64,000 nucleotides of DNA from Anastatus disparis (lineage: Eukaryota > Arthropoda > Insecta > Hymenoptera > Eupelmidae), in the NCBI GenBank assembly GCA_017163975.1, contig JAFFSR010000299.1:731501-795500 (forward strand), in the 5' to 3' direction. A program made the position numbers and the translations under genes. Shown here piece after piece: positions 11,598-24,559 of the stretch (the first letter of the stretch is position 1; every line of letters begins with the position of its first letter). Below the pieces are notes generated by a model. The model saw only the letters and a program-made list of their open reading frames with translations. It searched no databases and was not told the DNA's origin.

Positions 11598-12455
11598 GTA
11601 GATCAAGGTACTAAATACGTATAAAGAAAAATTCGCGGGACTGACTTGATGTCAAATGCACAGATATAGTATATGTATACGTGCATACTATATATGCAAT
11701 ACAAATATCAGAATCAGATCTGAATGCCTTTTCTCTTTTTCTTTCTTTCTCTATAATGTTTTATGGTGAACCCCTTTATTCCCAACATTTTTTAAATTGA
11801 ATTTTTTAAAAATAAATATTATTAAAAAAAATTTTATACACTATCTTATTTAAAATTAAAAAAATAAATTCCTTAAATAAACTAAACTATTTGAATTTAG
11901 TTTTATTTAATTTTCTAGTTATTTAGTTTTAAAATTAAATAAAACAGTGTTATAAGTTAAATAAACATTTATGAGTTCTATAATTTTGTAAAGAAGTTTC
12001 ACTTTGTCGGCCAGTCCCAAAGACTGCCACACCAGTTTTTTATGCAAATATTTTATAACTTTATAATCACATCTTTTGTACTTAAAAATTAATTTACAAC
12101 TACAACAAATATTTGAGTAAAATATGAAAACCTTAATTAAACAAAGACAGCGTATCGGGCCCCTTTTTTTTTAATTTGAAACTTTTAATTATTTAACATT
12201 TTTTAGTTTCTAGTGCATGAAATTAATGTTTATGTATTTTTCTAACAAAGTTGGGTTTTGTAAAATTGAATTTTCGTTAAAAAGATTATAATTAAATTCA
12301 TACTTTACAAATTTTAGACCTCGTAAAAATTTAATTTTAGGAATATTATTTATAAAATAAACTCTCAAATCATTCTTACTGGATCAATAAACCTATAAAT
12401 ACATTGTATTTTATTATGTTATTCATTGTTTTGTTGTTCACTTTAAGGATTTAAA
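11598..12455. other. AT-rich stretch upstream of the hAT remnant
   Basis: No coding sequence recognised. It may hold the 5' end and promoter of the hAT element, but no terminal repeat or 8-bp duplication could be paired with the 3' side. Confidence 0.35.
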
Positions 12456-12828
12456 ATGAACAGTGAAGAAAATTCAGTAGATAATACAGATGAATTGCTA
12501 GCTAGTTTAAGAGTTGGTATAGATGGTGAACCATTACATGATGATGGAAGTCAGGGGACAGCAAATAATGGTACCCATTATGAGTTATCACGATTGAGTA
12601 ATTCTACAAGAATTACAAATGTTTCAACGGTGCCTTCTGTTCCATTAAGTGATGAGCAAAAATAAATGTTAGATGTCTGCTGTAAAACTTGTTATTTGGT
12701 TGGAAAATTTTTTGAAGCAGATTTGACGAAATCAAATGGCGATAAAATCATAGCAAAATGCATGACTTGTAACCAAATTATTCATGGAAATCTTAAAGTT
12801 TCATCAAATTTTTATTGCCATTTAAAGG
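12456..12828 (+). pseudogene. hAT transposase, N-terminal exon with BED-type zinc finger (broken)
   Basis: An open frame begins at ATG 12456 and is rich in D, E, N and S for about 68 codons. It hits TAA at 12663 and continues in the same frame. The continuation carries a C-X2-C ... H-X3-5-H-like zinc finger (CMTCNQIIHG ... FYCHLK), as in the BED finger that hAT transposases use to bind element ends. AAG|GTTATT at about 12828 is a plausible splice donor, placing an intron after the finger. The in-frame TAA and the missing middle part (including the first catalytic Asp region) mean it cannot encode a full transposase. Family identity comes mainly from the downstream part at 14806-15976. Confidence 0.7.
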
Positions 12829-14805
12829 TTATTGTTTTTATATGTATATGTTATTAAATCAACTAATTTATTTATTGTTACTAGAAAATCCATGCGCGCA
12901 AGCGCGCTCTATATCTAATCTAAATGTATATAAATTTTTAATGATTAACCGTTAATATAGTGTTATTATTTTCTGTTCATTATTAAATAATAATAATTTC
13001 ATATCTACTATCTGCATCAGTAAAGAAATTGATGTTATATACTAATGTATCAGAGTAGTTTACGCGGCATCAGTGAATTTATAGACACGGAAAACTTCGA
13101 GAAAAATAAATCCCATTTAAAAGATATATTATCGCTATATTCATTTTCTTATTATTATTTTAAAAAATTGAAGAAATGGTAAACTTTTAGATTATTTTTT
13201 AGACATTTCTTAAATCTTTCAAAATTTAAATAACGTAAACTATTACAAAGTCAAAAGTTATTTTACGAATATATTAGCTTTTTATACACTTAATATAAAT
13301 CTAACGTATTTGATTTTCAAGATATATCTTAAATGAGAATTAAAATAAGTGCCAGAAAAATTTTAATATGTAATATTGGAATCCTAAATTCTTAATAACC
13401 AATGAATCAAGTTATTTAAAAATTAATATTTTCAACAATATGAAATCCATAAAATATATAAAAAATAAAATAGTTCAAATCCATTCTTAACGATATGTAT
13501 ATCGTTCCTATTTTTAAAATAGAAATAAAAATAAAAATTCTAATCTATATTTTCTTAATTATAGTAATTATATTATTCTTTCAACCAAAAAATTTTTTAT
13601 TTTATTTTGCAGAAGAACTGTTTATTCTAAGCGTGATTCAATTTAAATTTTGAAATTAAATAAAAAAACTTTTAAAAATAGTACATTTTAGGCAAGTATT
13701 ATACTATATTTTTGAAAAAAAATTTTTAAGCTGTCAATCTAGAAATATTTTATATATTAAATTATATTATCAAAATTGTATTACTTATCGGTTTTTTTAT
13801 AAATTATTTTAAAATATTCCGAAATATTTTAAATCTTTTTTTAAATTTACAAAATCATTTGCCTTGTTATAAGCTAAAAAGTTGATAACATCTGTATTTT
13901 CAAAAAATATTTATTGCTAAATTTATTGCTTAATAACTATTTTATGGTACAATTTTTAAAAAAAGAATTCAGAAGTAAATGGCATAGAATTGTTACAATG
14001 TTCTAATTTTAAATATACAATAACAAATGAATATAGAGCGGTACTTCGCACTCTCGACATCTTCACACAAAAGAATTTTGTAAACGGAAGTTAGCGATGT
14101 TTACATTGATAATTTTATTTAAAAAATCCAACTATAACTCAATAATTATAATTTAATTATTTATCAATGGTTTTTGTTATTAAATTTTAAATCGATGATT
14201 TTATTTAAGCATATTATATTAAATCAAATCTCGTTTTTCGCCAATCATATGATTCTATTCAATCCACCAATCACGTTCTTAGTATAAAATGTTTCACAAC
14301 ATCCGGCCATCGTTTTTTTAAAAGAGGATTGTGACTTGCAAAATTTAAAAAGTAAAAATTGTACTTTTTTAAAAATACCTTGATAAGGTCAATATTTAAT
14401 GGTATGAATTGAAAAAAAATTTTGATGTTTTTTATGACAGTACATTCAAATATAAAGTTAATATTTAGATGAAATATCAAGTATCATGTTTCAATAAATA
14501 TCTTGTTCAATGATGAATTTTCTCTTATGGATATATAAAATTGAACATTATTTATATTAAAGTTATATACCTTATCAGAAAAAAAGTGTAATAACTGTCA
14601 ATTATCGGTAGATTTTATTTAGATTTTATAATTTCTCATGAAACAAAATTTAATCAAACAAATCTAAATTTATTAAAAAAGCTAATTTTGCTTAAAAGTT
14701 ATAAATATAATAAAAAAAATTAAAAAATTGAACTTCAAATTTATATGAAAAATCTTCATAAAATCTTAATAAATTTTCAAATTATTATATAAAAATTATT
14801 GCAGA
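12829..14805 (+). other. Long AT-rich intron or deleted middle of the hAT gene
   Basis: About 2 kb lie between the BED-finger exon and the C-terminal coding part. A typical hAT transposase would have several hundred codons here, but I see no continuation of the transposase in any frame. The stretch ends in TTATTGCAG, a good splice acceptor. It is either an intron that has swallowed a deletion, or decayed coding sequence. Confidence 0.45.
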
Positions 14806-15976
14806 TGAGGATTCAAATGATGCTGAAGAGGAAATGGAAGAGTTTGAAGAAAATGATGGCGAAGAATCACTGTTTATGAACAGTGACGATAATGTAGTTC
14901 CTGTAGAAGACGAAGCCATATTTTCAAATATAACACTATCTCGTCATTTTCGATGTGCCAGCCATACCTTGAGTTTGATTGCAACAAAAGATCTTGTAGA
15001 CGCAATTGACAGAGTTCCAAATATTAAAAAGTGTCATAAATTTGTCATGGAAAAATGCCAACAACCATGGAAATGTTTAAGATCACCAAAAAAACGAGAA
15101 GAAATGAAAAAAATTTTTCAATGCAGTTTACAGAGGCCCGTTATAACAAGGTGGAATTCTACGTATGACGCCTTTAAACAAATCATTTCGTTAAAAGAAA
15201 AAATTGATGATGAAAGAATTCATGACATGTTGGAATCTAATAAAATCTTAAGAAAAAAAGATTTTGAATTTATTGAAGATTATTTGAAATTGTGTCAACC
15301 CCTGGCTTCAGCGATTGATATTTTACAAGGAGAAAAAGATTGTCATTATGGTTATCTTTTACCAACATTGTTGACTATCCGAAAAAAATGGAATACTTTA
15401 TCGGCAAATAAAAGTTTGTCTATGTGTGAGCCACTGTTGAAATATGTAAAGGAAGCTTGAGACAAAAGATTTCATGATTTTTTTGAAATCATCAACAATG
15501 GCGAATCAGCAGCTATAGCAGCACTCATGCGCCCCAAATTTAGAGCAAAATGGATTTCGTGCTTTGATAAAAATACACAAGCAAAAATAAAAAGGCTTGT
15601 TGAAGAATTGGTTAGGCCTAAACAGCCGGAATCAGCTGTTCCAGATAATGAGGATACTAAAGACACGTTTTTGGATTTTGATGATGACAGCTCAAATGCA
15701 TTACTAAACACGGCTTTTGCACCTCAAGAACAAGAAGAAAATGAACTAATGAGGTTTTTAAATGAAAAAACGATGTCTTTGGAGTCTTTAAATAATTTGC
15801 CAATTGTTAAAAGCTTATTTTTGAAATTTAATACTACATTACCTTCTTCAGCTCCAGTAGAAAGATTAATTTCTCATGCTACTTTAATGAACATGCCAAA
15901 ATTTAATAGATTGTCCGATATTGAATTCGAAAAACGAGTACTGTATAAAGCAAATGGACTCAAAAGTTATTTGTAA
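14806..15976 (+). pseudogene. hAT transposase, C-terminal half (one in-frame TGA)
   Basis: After an acidic linker the frame shows the hAT RNase-H-fold motifs: RCASHTLSLIATKD, then ITRWNSTYDAF. Near the end it has the C-terminal dimerisation (hATC) signature, with NNLPIVKSLFLKFNTTLPSS followed by APVERLISHA. The frame 14834-15460 stops at a TGA (15458-15460), and the next 172 codons follow in the same frame to TAA at 15976. A single base change separates the two halves; TGG to TGA is the simplest guess, since Trp is common there in the family. The N-terminal insertion domain and first catalytic Asp are not present. This is a relatively recent but dead hAT copy. Confidence 0.85.
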
Positions 15977-16134
15977 GGGTATAAAGCTTTAAACTTAATA
16001 ATTTATTATTATTTTATTATTTTTATGAATAAGCAAAAAGTTTAATAATTTATAATTGAATATTTATAATTATACAGAAACATTTTTTATAAAAGCAATC
16101 TTTCAATATGAATAGGTAAAAATTTTTTAGAATA

Positions 16135-16645
16135 ATAATCGCAATATTCAAAATCATCGAAAGATTTACATTGGCTGAGTAATCGCCACTTCATAAATTC
16201 TTTTTAAATGTTTCATATTAGAAAATAATCGCGATATTATGAAATATATGTAAGCTTACATTGGCTGAATAATCGCCACTTCATAAATTCTTTTTAAATG
16301 TTTCATATTAGAAAATTATCGCGATATTATGAAATATATGAAAGCTTACATTGGCTGAGTAATCGCCACTTCATAAATTCTTTTTAAATGTTTCATATTA
16401 GAAAATAATCGCGATATTATGAAATATATGAAAGCATACATTGGCTGAGTAATCGCCACTTAAAAAATTCTTTTCAAATGTTTCATATTAGAAAATAATC
16501 GCTATATTATTAAATATCTGAAAACTTACATTGGCTGAGTAATCGCCACTTGAAAAGTTATTATTCAAACTCTTGTGTTAAATATGCAATCATGATATTA
16601 AAAATTAACCAAAAATGTACATTGGCTGAGTTATCGCCACATATA
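16135..16645. repeat. Six-unit 90-bp tandem repeat
   Basis: TTGGCTGAGTAATCGCCACT recurs at 16171, 16261, 16351, 16441, 16531 and (shortened) 16622, giving a strict 90-bp period for five steps. Units also share GTTTCATATTAGAAAATAAT. It sits just 3' of the hAT reading frame and may be sub-terminal repeat DNA of that element. Confidence 0.9.
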
Positions 16646-17516
16646 ATATTGTAAATTTTTAGCAGCATGAAGTAAATAAATAATTTAAATAAACGACATG
16701 AAAAAAATTGTTTTATTGCTTTATATAAGGTCCCATCGTACAGAAAAAAATTCAGAAGTCATGCATAAACAGCTATAGAGAACCTGTGTATTTATCTGAG
16801 CCCACATAATTAATATACGATGTATCCATAGTCCATACACAATATGCATAAATGCGTCTAATTATGTAAATCTTATTCATAGTCAATATATTATCTCCAT
16901 TTTAATTTATTTTTTTTTATTCGAAAAACCAATTTTCTTATTAGCAAAGGACAGAAATATGATTCTTCCTCTTAAAATATCTCTTCATTTTCTATAATTT
17001 TGTAATAGTATTAGATATCTCGAATGATTTCAAAGATTTATGTCTATTAAGAAAATAATATTTATAATAAATGATGTTTGAAAATATTACTTTTTATTTT
17101 TGTAAAAAATTAAAGTTTCATGATTTTATGTTAATAGCAAGAATGTTTATTGTTCGGTTAAATAAACAAAAATGTTAAAGATCTAATAAAAATTATATGT
17201 AAATGCATAACTAATTCAGAATTTCTTTATCTTTGGAATTTGACTTATATAGATTTTAAATGATTCAATTCAAATAAAATGAATTACTAATATGATTTCT
17301 TAACTTTCGTGGTAAGTAAATAATTGCTAAGATTCATAAATTCTCAAATTTTTTAAATAATAACGCTTATTACCTGTATATCAGAATGATGTTTGATGAA
17401 AAAATGTTAAAATTATTCACTAATTACAATAGTAATATGCTTTCTCGAAGTTAAATTTCGCTGGCATTATTTGAACAAAAAATTCATAAATTAGTAGGGA
17501 TACTACCACAAATTTA
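16646..17516. other. AT-rich stretch with a family-1 fragment
   Basis: Only a decayed end of a family-1 TTAA element is recognised near 16915-16975 (TTATTAGCAAAGGACAGAAA then CTTCCTCTTAA). Nothing else could be supported. Confidence 0.45.
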
Positions 17517-18475
17517 TACACTGAGAAAAAAATTTAGTTGGATTAAGTAAGGCTTAATTAAATCAATGAAATCCCTTAGGTGCGGGCGGCACATAATATA
17601 TTTTGTTACATTAATACAAATATTTAATTGATCAAATAAATATTTCATTTATTTTAAATAAATATTTGATTCTACTAAACATCACAAATATTGGTTGAAT
17701 AAAATTAATTTATTGTTTTAAAAAAATTTGTTAATAATTCAAATGCATATTTGTTTGTCTGATTGCTTATTTCATTACATCAATATGCATGTAGTAACTG
17801 AATCAAATAATATTTTGTATTTTCAAATAAATATTTGACTTACTAAATGTCGCGAAGATTGATGCAATAAAATTAATTCATTGTTTTTATAAAAAATTTT
17901 ATCAATTAAAATGCCCATTTATTTTTCTAATTGATTATTTCATTACATTAATATACATATTGGAATTAAATCAAATAATATTTTGTATTTTCAATTGAAT
18001 ATTTGACTTATTAAATGTCGCGAAGATTGATTCAATAAAATTAATTCATTGTTTTAATAAAAAAAAATTATCAATTAAAATGTCCATTTGTTTTTCTAAT
18101 TAATCATTTCATCATATTATTCGTCATATTGAAATTAAATTAGTTCAATATTTTATATTTTCAAATGAAAGTTTAATTTATTGAATATTTTAAATTTAAT
18201 AAAATTTTAAGATTTAATAAAATTAATTCATTGTCTTAACAAAAAATTGATTAATTATTCGGTTTCACAAATAAAATATTTCTTCAAAGTAAAGAAATAT
18301 TTAATTAATTCGATTTATAGATATTTTAATCGAACAAATACTATCTTTAATCAACAGTATTTGCTTTCAGTGATTTATATTTATTTATTAACATCAATGA
18401 ATTGATGACTCATTAAAAGACAGGTGAATATGATTCCATTTATTTATATGGTAAAGAATAACAATTATTAACATA

Positions 18476-18680
18476 CTAACATTAGTATGCTTTATACAGT
18501 GGTCGCACACGCAGTAAATCTAGCATAAATTTCGCTCGCATTACAATTTACGTATTATATATCATGGATTTTTAACTTCCTTATATATCAACTTAGAAGC
18601 CCTCTTACCGCTTGCGAGATCGAAAATTAACGACGCGACCAAGCGGTAGTATCATCAAACCATCGAACTAAATGATTTTG
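18476..18680. other. Conserved island inside the AT-rich giant element
   Basis: A stretch including CTTATATATCAACTTAGAAG and ATTAACGACGC is clearly homologous to 52315-52515 in the second giant element, while the surrounding AT modules are only loosely similar. It contains an inverted repeat TACCGCTTG ... CAAGCGGTA (about 18607-18650). It is non-coding. Conservation above the background suggests a functional site or simply less slippage-prone sequence. Confidence 0.6.
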
Positions 18681-19523
18681 TTAAAACAATAAATGTTTCC
18701 TTGAGTTCAAATATGTCTTATTTGAATAAAATAAATTATGTAGTTGAATCAAATAGTGGATTTACTTGATTTTAACAAGTATTTAATCAGATTTCTCTGT
18801 AATTTTTATTAACTTTAGTACATATTTTGCTAAGTTATTCACTTAGCAAGACACGTATTTAAAACATGAGTTTGTTTGAGTATAAAGGATAATAACTTAT
18901 ACAAAAAAATATTTTTCAATAATATTAAATATTAATTTTAACATTATATTTCATTTGATTTAGTAAATATGTTATTAAATAATAACTGCTTGTTTCAATA
19001 AATATTTCATTAAGATAATCAAATAATTATTTAATCGATCTGATGAAGAAATTAATTAATACAACAAAATATTTAATTGGGACATAAATAATAAAATATT
19101 TAATTGTTAAAAATAATAATTAATTCAATTAATCACTGATTTCATAGACGCAATATAATTAAATAATAAAAGTAATAAAATAATTTTATAGAACAAAATA
19201 AATCAAATATTTGAATCAATTGAAAATTTAATTAATTTAATGCATCCAATTAATTATAATATAGTAATGAAATTATTTGAGTAAAAGACAATGAGATATT
19301 TCATAGAATCAATCATATATTTCATAAAGAGAAAAAACGCATTCATCAAAGCAACTAAATATTGAATTAAAATGATTAGGTATTTTATGTTATTAACTTA
19401 GTGAAGCGTTTATTTACAATATAAGCTTCTTTAACTTAATCGGATGACCGTTAATTCAAGCAAATATTATATTGATGATTGACCAATATTTTTTTATTGT
19501 TATAAAAGATTTTGTAAATTTAA

Positions 19524-20571
19524 TTTTCTAAATATTTTATTTTACCCAATACATAATATTTTTTTTATTTTAGCTTTCGAAAGTACTGAAATATCATCAT
19601 CAAGTTTATACTTTTTATTTGATTTATCTTTAGTTTTTGCTTAAGAAAGTTTTGAAATCAATCAAGCAATCGTCGAGTACTTCCGTATTAATTCATTCTT
19701 TTTAATATGAAGTTCATAATATGAATAATATGAAATTCATAAAATATTTACAGTTTTGGCTAAAGAAAGTTTCGAAATCAATCAAGCAATCGTCGAGTAC
19801 TTCTGTATTCAATTCATTTTTTTTAAAGCTTTTTTTAGAGCTTTAAAACATATTAAATTTTACTAAATATCTACAAAATAACTTGCCAGGCCCGTAGATT
19901 AATAGTTCATGGTGTAATTGATAATTTTAAAGTTTTTATAGTAAAAAAAAGCGAAAGAAAACTAAGAATATTGAATTCTCTGCGTTACATAACATCACAT
20001 ATAAAAAAAATAATTTTTGAGCACAAAATAGATTTTTATTTATTGTAATAGGATGTATTTTTGTTCTTTATCTTTGAATGTATATGTATTTATTAAATTC
20101 ATATTTTAAACTGTTATTTAACACACGTGAATTAGCTAACAATTAAATTATAAACCAGTACACATTAACATTGAGCATTTCACCAACAAAATATTAATCT
20201 ACGGGCCTGGCAAGTTATTTTGTAGATATTTAGTAAAATTTAATATGTTTTAAAGCTCTAAAAAAAGCTTTAAAAAAATGAATTGAATACAGAAGTACTC
20301 GACGATTGCTTGATTGATTTCGAAACTTTCTTTAGCCAAAACTGTAAATATTTTATGAATTTCATATTATTCATATTATGAACTTCATATTAAAAAGAAT
20401 GAATTAATACGGAAGTACTCGACGATTGCTTGATTGATTTCAAAACTTTCTTAAGCAAAAACTAAAGATAAATCAAATAAAAAGTATAAACTTGATGATG
20501 ATATTTCAGTACTTTCGAAAGCTAAAATAAAAAAAATATTATGTATTGGGTAAAATAAAATATTTAGAAAA
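19524..20571. repeat. Near-perfect inverted repeat, 381/380-bp arms with 287-bp spacer
   Basis: Arms 19524-19904 and 20192-20571 appear identical except for one base in a T run (8 versus 7). Each arm holds two direct copies of a segment containing CAATCAAGCAATCGTCGAGT; further decayed copies of that segment lie at 20820-20990. The spacer is AT-rich. Such arm identity implies very recent duplication-inversion or ongoing gene conversion. Confidence 0.9.
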
Positions 20572-21274
20572 AATGTTCTAAAGAATACTATACTATTCAA
20601 TACCTGAACTCGCCTAAAATATACTTTTTTAAAAGTAATAATAAAGATTAAATAGTATTTATCAATTTGAACAATGATTAAAAACAAAATTAACAGTTAT
20701 AATATTCAAAAAATTTCAAGAAATTTGATAAAATTATAAAATAAAAAAATAGTTTAATGGTATTTTTATGAATTTTATATTATTTAAAAAAGTTGAAACA
20801 AAAGAGCTTATTAATCAATGTCAATTTCATTCCTTTTTATTAAAAAGAATGAATTGAATAAAGTAATACTCGACGATTACTTGATTGATTTCTAAACTTT
20901 CTTCAGCCAAAATTGTATATTTATTTAATAGTTTGAAAGATTACGAACTTCATATCAAAAAGAATGAATTAAATACGGAAGTACTCGATATAGTTTACTG
21001 GATATAGTTTGTATCTGAAAATGATTATATATAACTTTTGTATAACTCTATAAAACTAGATACGAAATATAACAAAAAATCTTTTTAAAATTTATAAAGA
21101 AATTGTAGACAATTAAATATTCAAAACAAAAAAAATTAGAAAGTGAACAAAATTTGATAAAATGTTTAATTAAATTAAACATTTATGTTCAATTAATTTT
21201 TTTATGTTTAATTAATCGTAACACGATTTTTCAGTAGACGCTTGAATACATTAATTACAAATTAACGTACATTT

Positions 21275-22085
21275 TTATCACTTCCTGAAGATGATGTCCA
21301 GGTGACCTGGACAACCTCTAGGTCGACGAAACATCATTCAGAAAGTGCATCTAGTATTATAATTTAAATTAAAAAATTTTTTGTCACTTCCTGGAGATGA
21401 TGTCCAGGTGGCCAGGATGACCTCCAGGATCACGAAACATCATTCACAAGGAAACACATATAGTATTATCATTGAAAATATATAAATTTTTGTCACTTCC
21501 TATAGATGATGTCCAGGTGACCTAGATGACCTCCAGGTCGACAAAACATCATTCTCGAGAAAGTGAATCTAGTATTATAATTAAAAATTTTTTGTCACTT
21601 CTTGGAGATGATGTCCAGGTGACCTGGACGACCTCCAGGTCGACGAAACATCATTCTCGAGAAAGTGAATCTAGTATTATAATTTAAAATTTTTTGTCAC
21701 TTCTTGGAGATGATGTCCAGGTGGCCAGGATGGCCTCCAGGATCACGAAACATTCACAATGAAACACATCTAGTATTTTCATGGGAAATATATAAATTTT
21801 TTGTCACTTCTTGGAGATGATGTCCAGGTGACCTGGACGACCTCCAAGTCGACGAAACATCATTCTCGAGAAAGTGAATCTAGTATTATAATTTAAAATT
21901 TTTTGTCACTTCTTAGAGATGATGTCCAGGTGGCCAGGATGGCCGCCAGGATCACGAAACATCATCCACGAGGAAACACATTTAGTATTATAATTGGAAA
22001 TATATACATTTTTGTCATTTCCTGTAGATGATGTTTAGGTGAGTTGGAGGACCTCCGGGTCGACGAAACATCATTCACAAGAAAG
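21275..22085 (+). repeat. Eight-unit minisatellite, about 105-bp period
   Basis: GATGATGTCCAGGTG-like cores recur at about 21291, 21396, 21505, 21607, 21709, 21816, 21919 and 22027. Each is followed by a palindrome-like GACCTGGACGACCTCCAGGTC block, CGACGAAACATCATTC, and AT-rich DNA. Two unit types alternate (GACCTGGACGACC versus GGCCAGGATGGCC). Single decayed relatives occur near 23245 and 23460. Confidence 0.85.
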
Positions 22086-22584
22086 GGTTTAGTTGATAAT
22101 AAAAAAATCATACTATGTTAGAATTATAGAATACGTTTATACGAAAATATTATTTTAATTATAAGTATAAATAAATAATTTCCGTATTCGTACCCTGACT
22201 CGCCGTCGATATATATACTATAGCATGATATACTAACTTGAATACAAACCGCATGCACCATACTAACTACTATACTATAGCCGAAAAACATAAAAAATAT
22301 GCTCATAGCTCTCCTACAATATTAAAGTGTGACGTCACAGGCTGGAAACAAAAATTGAAGGGCTGATGACGAAGAAGAATTTTCATAACGCGAAATCGAC
22401 ACTTTAAAATTTTAGATTACGTTTTCTCGAGATTGAGTAAACCGATCGTCATAAAACTTTTTTTAAATTAAAGATAAAATAAAAATCTTTCATTATCAAT
22501 TTGTATTTATAAAATATATGAATGCATTTTCAAAAGATTCTATTTTAAAATTTTCGACACTCTAATTCAAAGTATAAGAGGAGC

Positions 22585-22631
22585 GCCTCGACGTTTTCGT
22601 ATTCGTACCTTAACTCGCCGTCGAGGCGCTG
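22585..22631. other. GC-rich hairpin
   Basis: GCGCCTCGACG and its complement CGTCGAGGCGC flank a loop containing CGTATTCGTACC. The loop block plus ACTCGCCGTCGA also occurs, without the partner arm, near 22190. No gene is attached. Confidence 0.5.
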
Positions 22632-22991
22632 CCGCGCCTCTTGATAAACGATTTACTAAAATAAATATTTAATTACTGCAACAAAATATATAGATAATTT
22701 ACAAACACATTCTATTGTTACAAATAAATATTTTATAAAATTTTATTAGCTGCCTTAATGAAATTGATTTGATTAAATCAATCAAATAATTTAACCAAAA
22801 CAATAAATTTTTCTTTATTTTAAAAAAATATTTATTTTTTTTTAACTTAGGTATCATTTTTTTATCCCAACTAAATATTTCAGTGATTTAATAACTTTGC
22901 ATATTACTTCAATCAAAATTAATTTTTATCAACAAAATATTTAATAACTAAATTTATTTCATTGACTCAACTAAATTTTTTTCTCAGTGTA

Positions 22992-23619
22992 TGCGAGATG
23001 ATTTGTATAAATGATCTTTATGTATGGATATCGACTACGAGTAAATCAACATATTTCATGGAAGTTGCATGAATCTTAAACAATTGTTCTTTTAAAATCT
23101 TTTTATTTCCGAGTATTCTCCGATCTAATCAAACAACCTTAGAATCGAAATCGAAAAGAATCTCCAAGTTTCATTTGACGTAGTCCCTGCAAATGCCTGT
23201 AAACTTCATAACCGGTATGGAAAATTTCAAAATTCATTCATATAGACGACTTCCAGGTAGCCAGGATCATCTGGATATTGTGAGATGTCATCTCGGGAAA
23301 CGTACATGTTATTAATAAATAATGGCTAAATTTCAAAAGATATTCTTGTAGACAATGTTTATCTTACTCGGAACATCCATGTTTGGCTAGATAACATTTG
23401 CAACAACTTCAAAGTAGTTATTAAACTATAAATAGAATTTCAAAAGTTTTAGCTGTAGATGATGTTTAAGTTGTCATTAACACCTAGGTATCCAAAGGCG
23501 GCGATCGTGGGTACCGCAGCATAATAAATAACTATTTTTTAAATATTGTCTATATCGATAAGGTAAAGTGTATATATATAAAGTTAAATATGTGTTTGTA
23601 TGTGTGAGCGTGTGCGTGC
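22992..23619. other. Stretch between giant element and microsatellite, nothing recognised
   Basis: Only isolated decayed units of the 105-bp minisatellite (near 23245-23320 and 23455-23500) are recognised. No coding sequence. Confidence 0.4.
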
Positions 23620-24148
23620 GCGTATGAGTTGAAATTAAATGTTCCATATAAACTCGAATAAACCTGTGTTTGTACGTGCGATTCTACATGAAATGTCCCT
23701 TATGTATATATGTATATATATGTTTATATCATGCTTGCGAGTCGACATGAAAAGTCCCACGTACATGAACACGTGTGTGCATGCATGCGAATTGACATGA
23801 AACGTCTCATATATATAAACCTAAGGGTACTTAGATAGGTGTGTACAAGTTGTCATGAAATGTCCCATATATATATAAACAAAAAAAATTGCGGGTGAAC
23901 GTGAGCAATTTGATATGAAATGGACCATGTAGATATGCAAAAACCTGTCTGTAAGGTCGTACATGAGTTGACATAAAGAGTCGCATGTATATAAAAGCGT
24001 GTATGCATGAATGCAAATTGACATGAAACGTCCCATATATGTAAACCTGAAGGAACTCGGATAGGTGTGTGAGAGTTGTCATGAAATGTCCCATGTATAT
24101 AGAAAAGCCTGTGATTATGAGTACGTACGAGTTGACATGAAATGTCGC

Positions 24149-24233
<85 letters not shown>

Positions 24234-24274
24234 CCCATGTATGTATGTATGTATGTATATATAAATATAAATAA

Positions 24275-24315
<41 letters not shown>

Positions 24316-24500
24316 AACATGTCTGTGGGTGCGTTCTAATTGACGTGGAATGTCTCACGTATGTATGTATGTGTGTATAAATATATATATATATTTATAT
24401 ATCAACTTGTCTGTATGTGTGCGTGTGGGTCGACATGAAATGTTGCATATATATGAGCCCAGGTGCGTATGTATGTGCGCGTCCTTATATGTTTTTCTAT
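23620..24500 (+). repeat. Degenerate 60-75-bp minisatellite with long TA microsatellites
   Basis: Units share GACATGAAATGTCCCATATA followed by TA runs and a GT-rich segment. About ten units are seen. (TA)n tracts lie at about 24146-24231 and 24274-24311. Long open frames across the TA runs code only for Ile-Tyr repeats and are not genes. The array is the inverted relative of 420-722. Confidence 0.8.
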
Positions 24501-24559
24501 ATACATATATGATAAAAATTCCTTAGTACATTTAATGAAAAAGGAATTGTGGAATTTTT

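Larger units (their letters stand above)
17517..22991. mobile_element. 5.5-kb AT-rich non-coding element with perfect 24-bp TIR
   Basis: The left end TACACTGAGAAAAAAATTTA continues GTTG, and the right end is its exact complement through 24 bases. If the first TA is target, the ends are CACTGAG with TA duplication, like Tc1/mariner. The interior is built of AAATATTTGATTCAACTAAA-like modules, a GC-richer island (18476-18680), the 381-bp-arm palindrome (19524-20571) and an eight-unit minisatellite (21275-22085). I find no reading frame of coding character. A second member starts at 49446 and shares the modules and the island. Confidence 0.65.

Noticed and set aside
16135..16645. CRISPR-like regular repeat spacing
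   Set aside because: Units are contiguous 90-bp tandem repeats with similar sequence throughout, not short repeats with unique spacers, and the window is animal DNA.
12148..16743. CAGCGTATCGGG at 12148 and GGTCCCATCGTACAG at 16729 as hAT terminal repeats
   Set aside because: They are not proper complements (the second would start CTG, not CAG), and no 8-bp duplication could be found.
23831..24358. Open frames of 155-175 codons across the TA microsatellites
   Set aside because: They are Ile-Tyr runs generated by (TA)n plus the minisatellite words; no domain, and frames are open in parallel.
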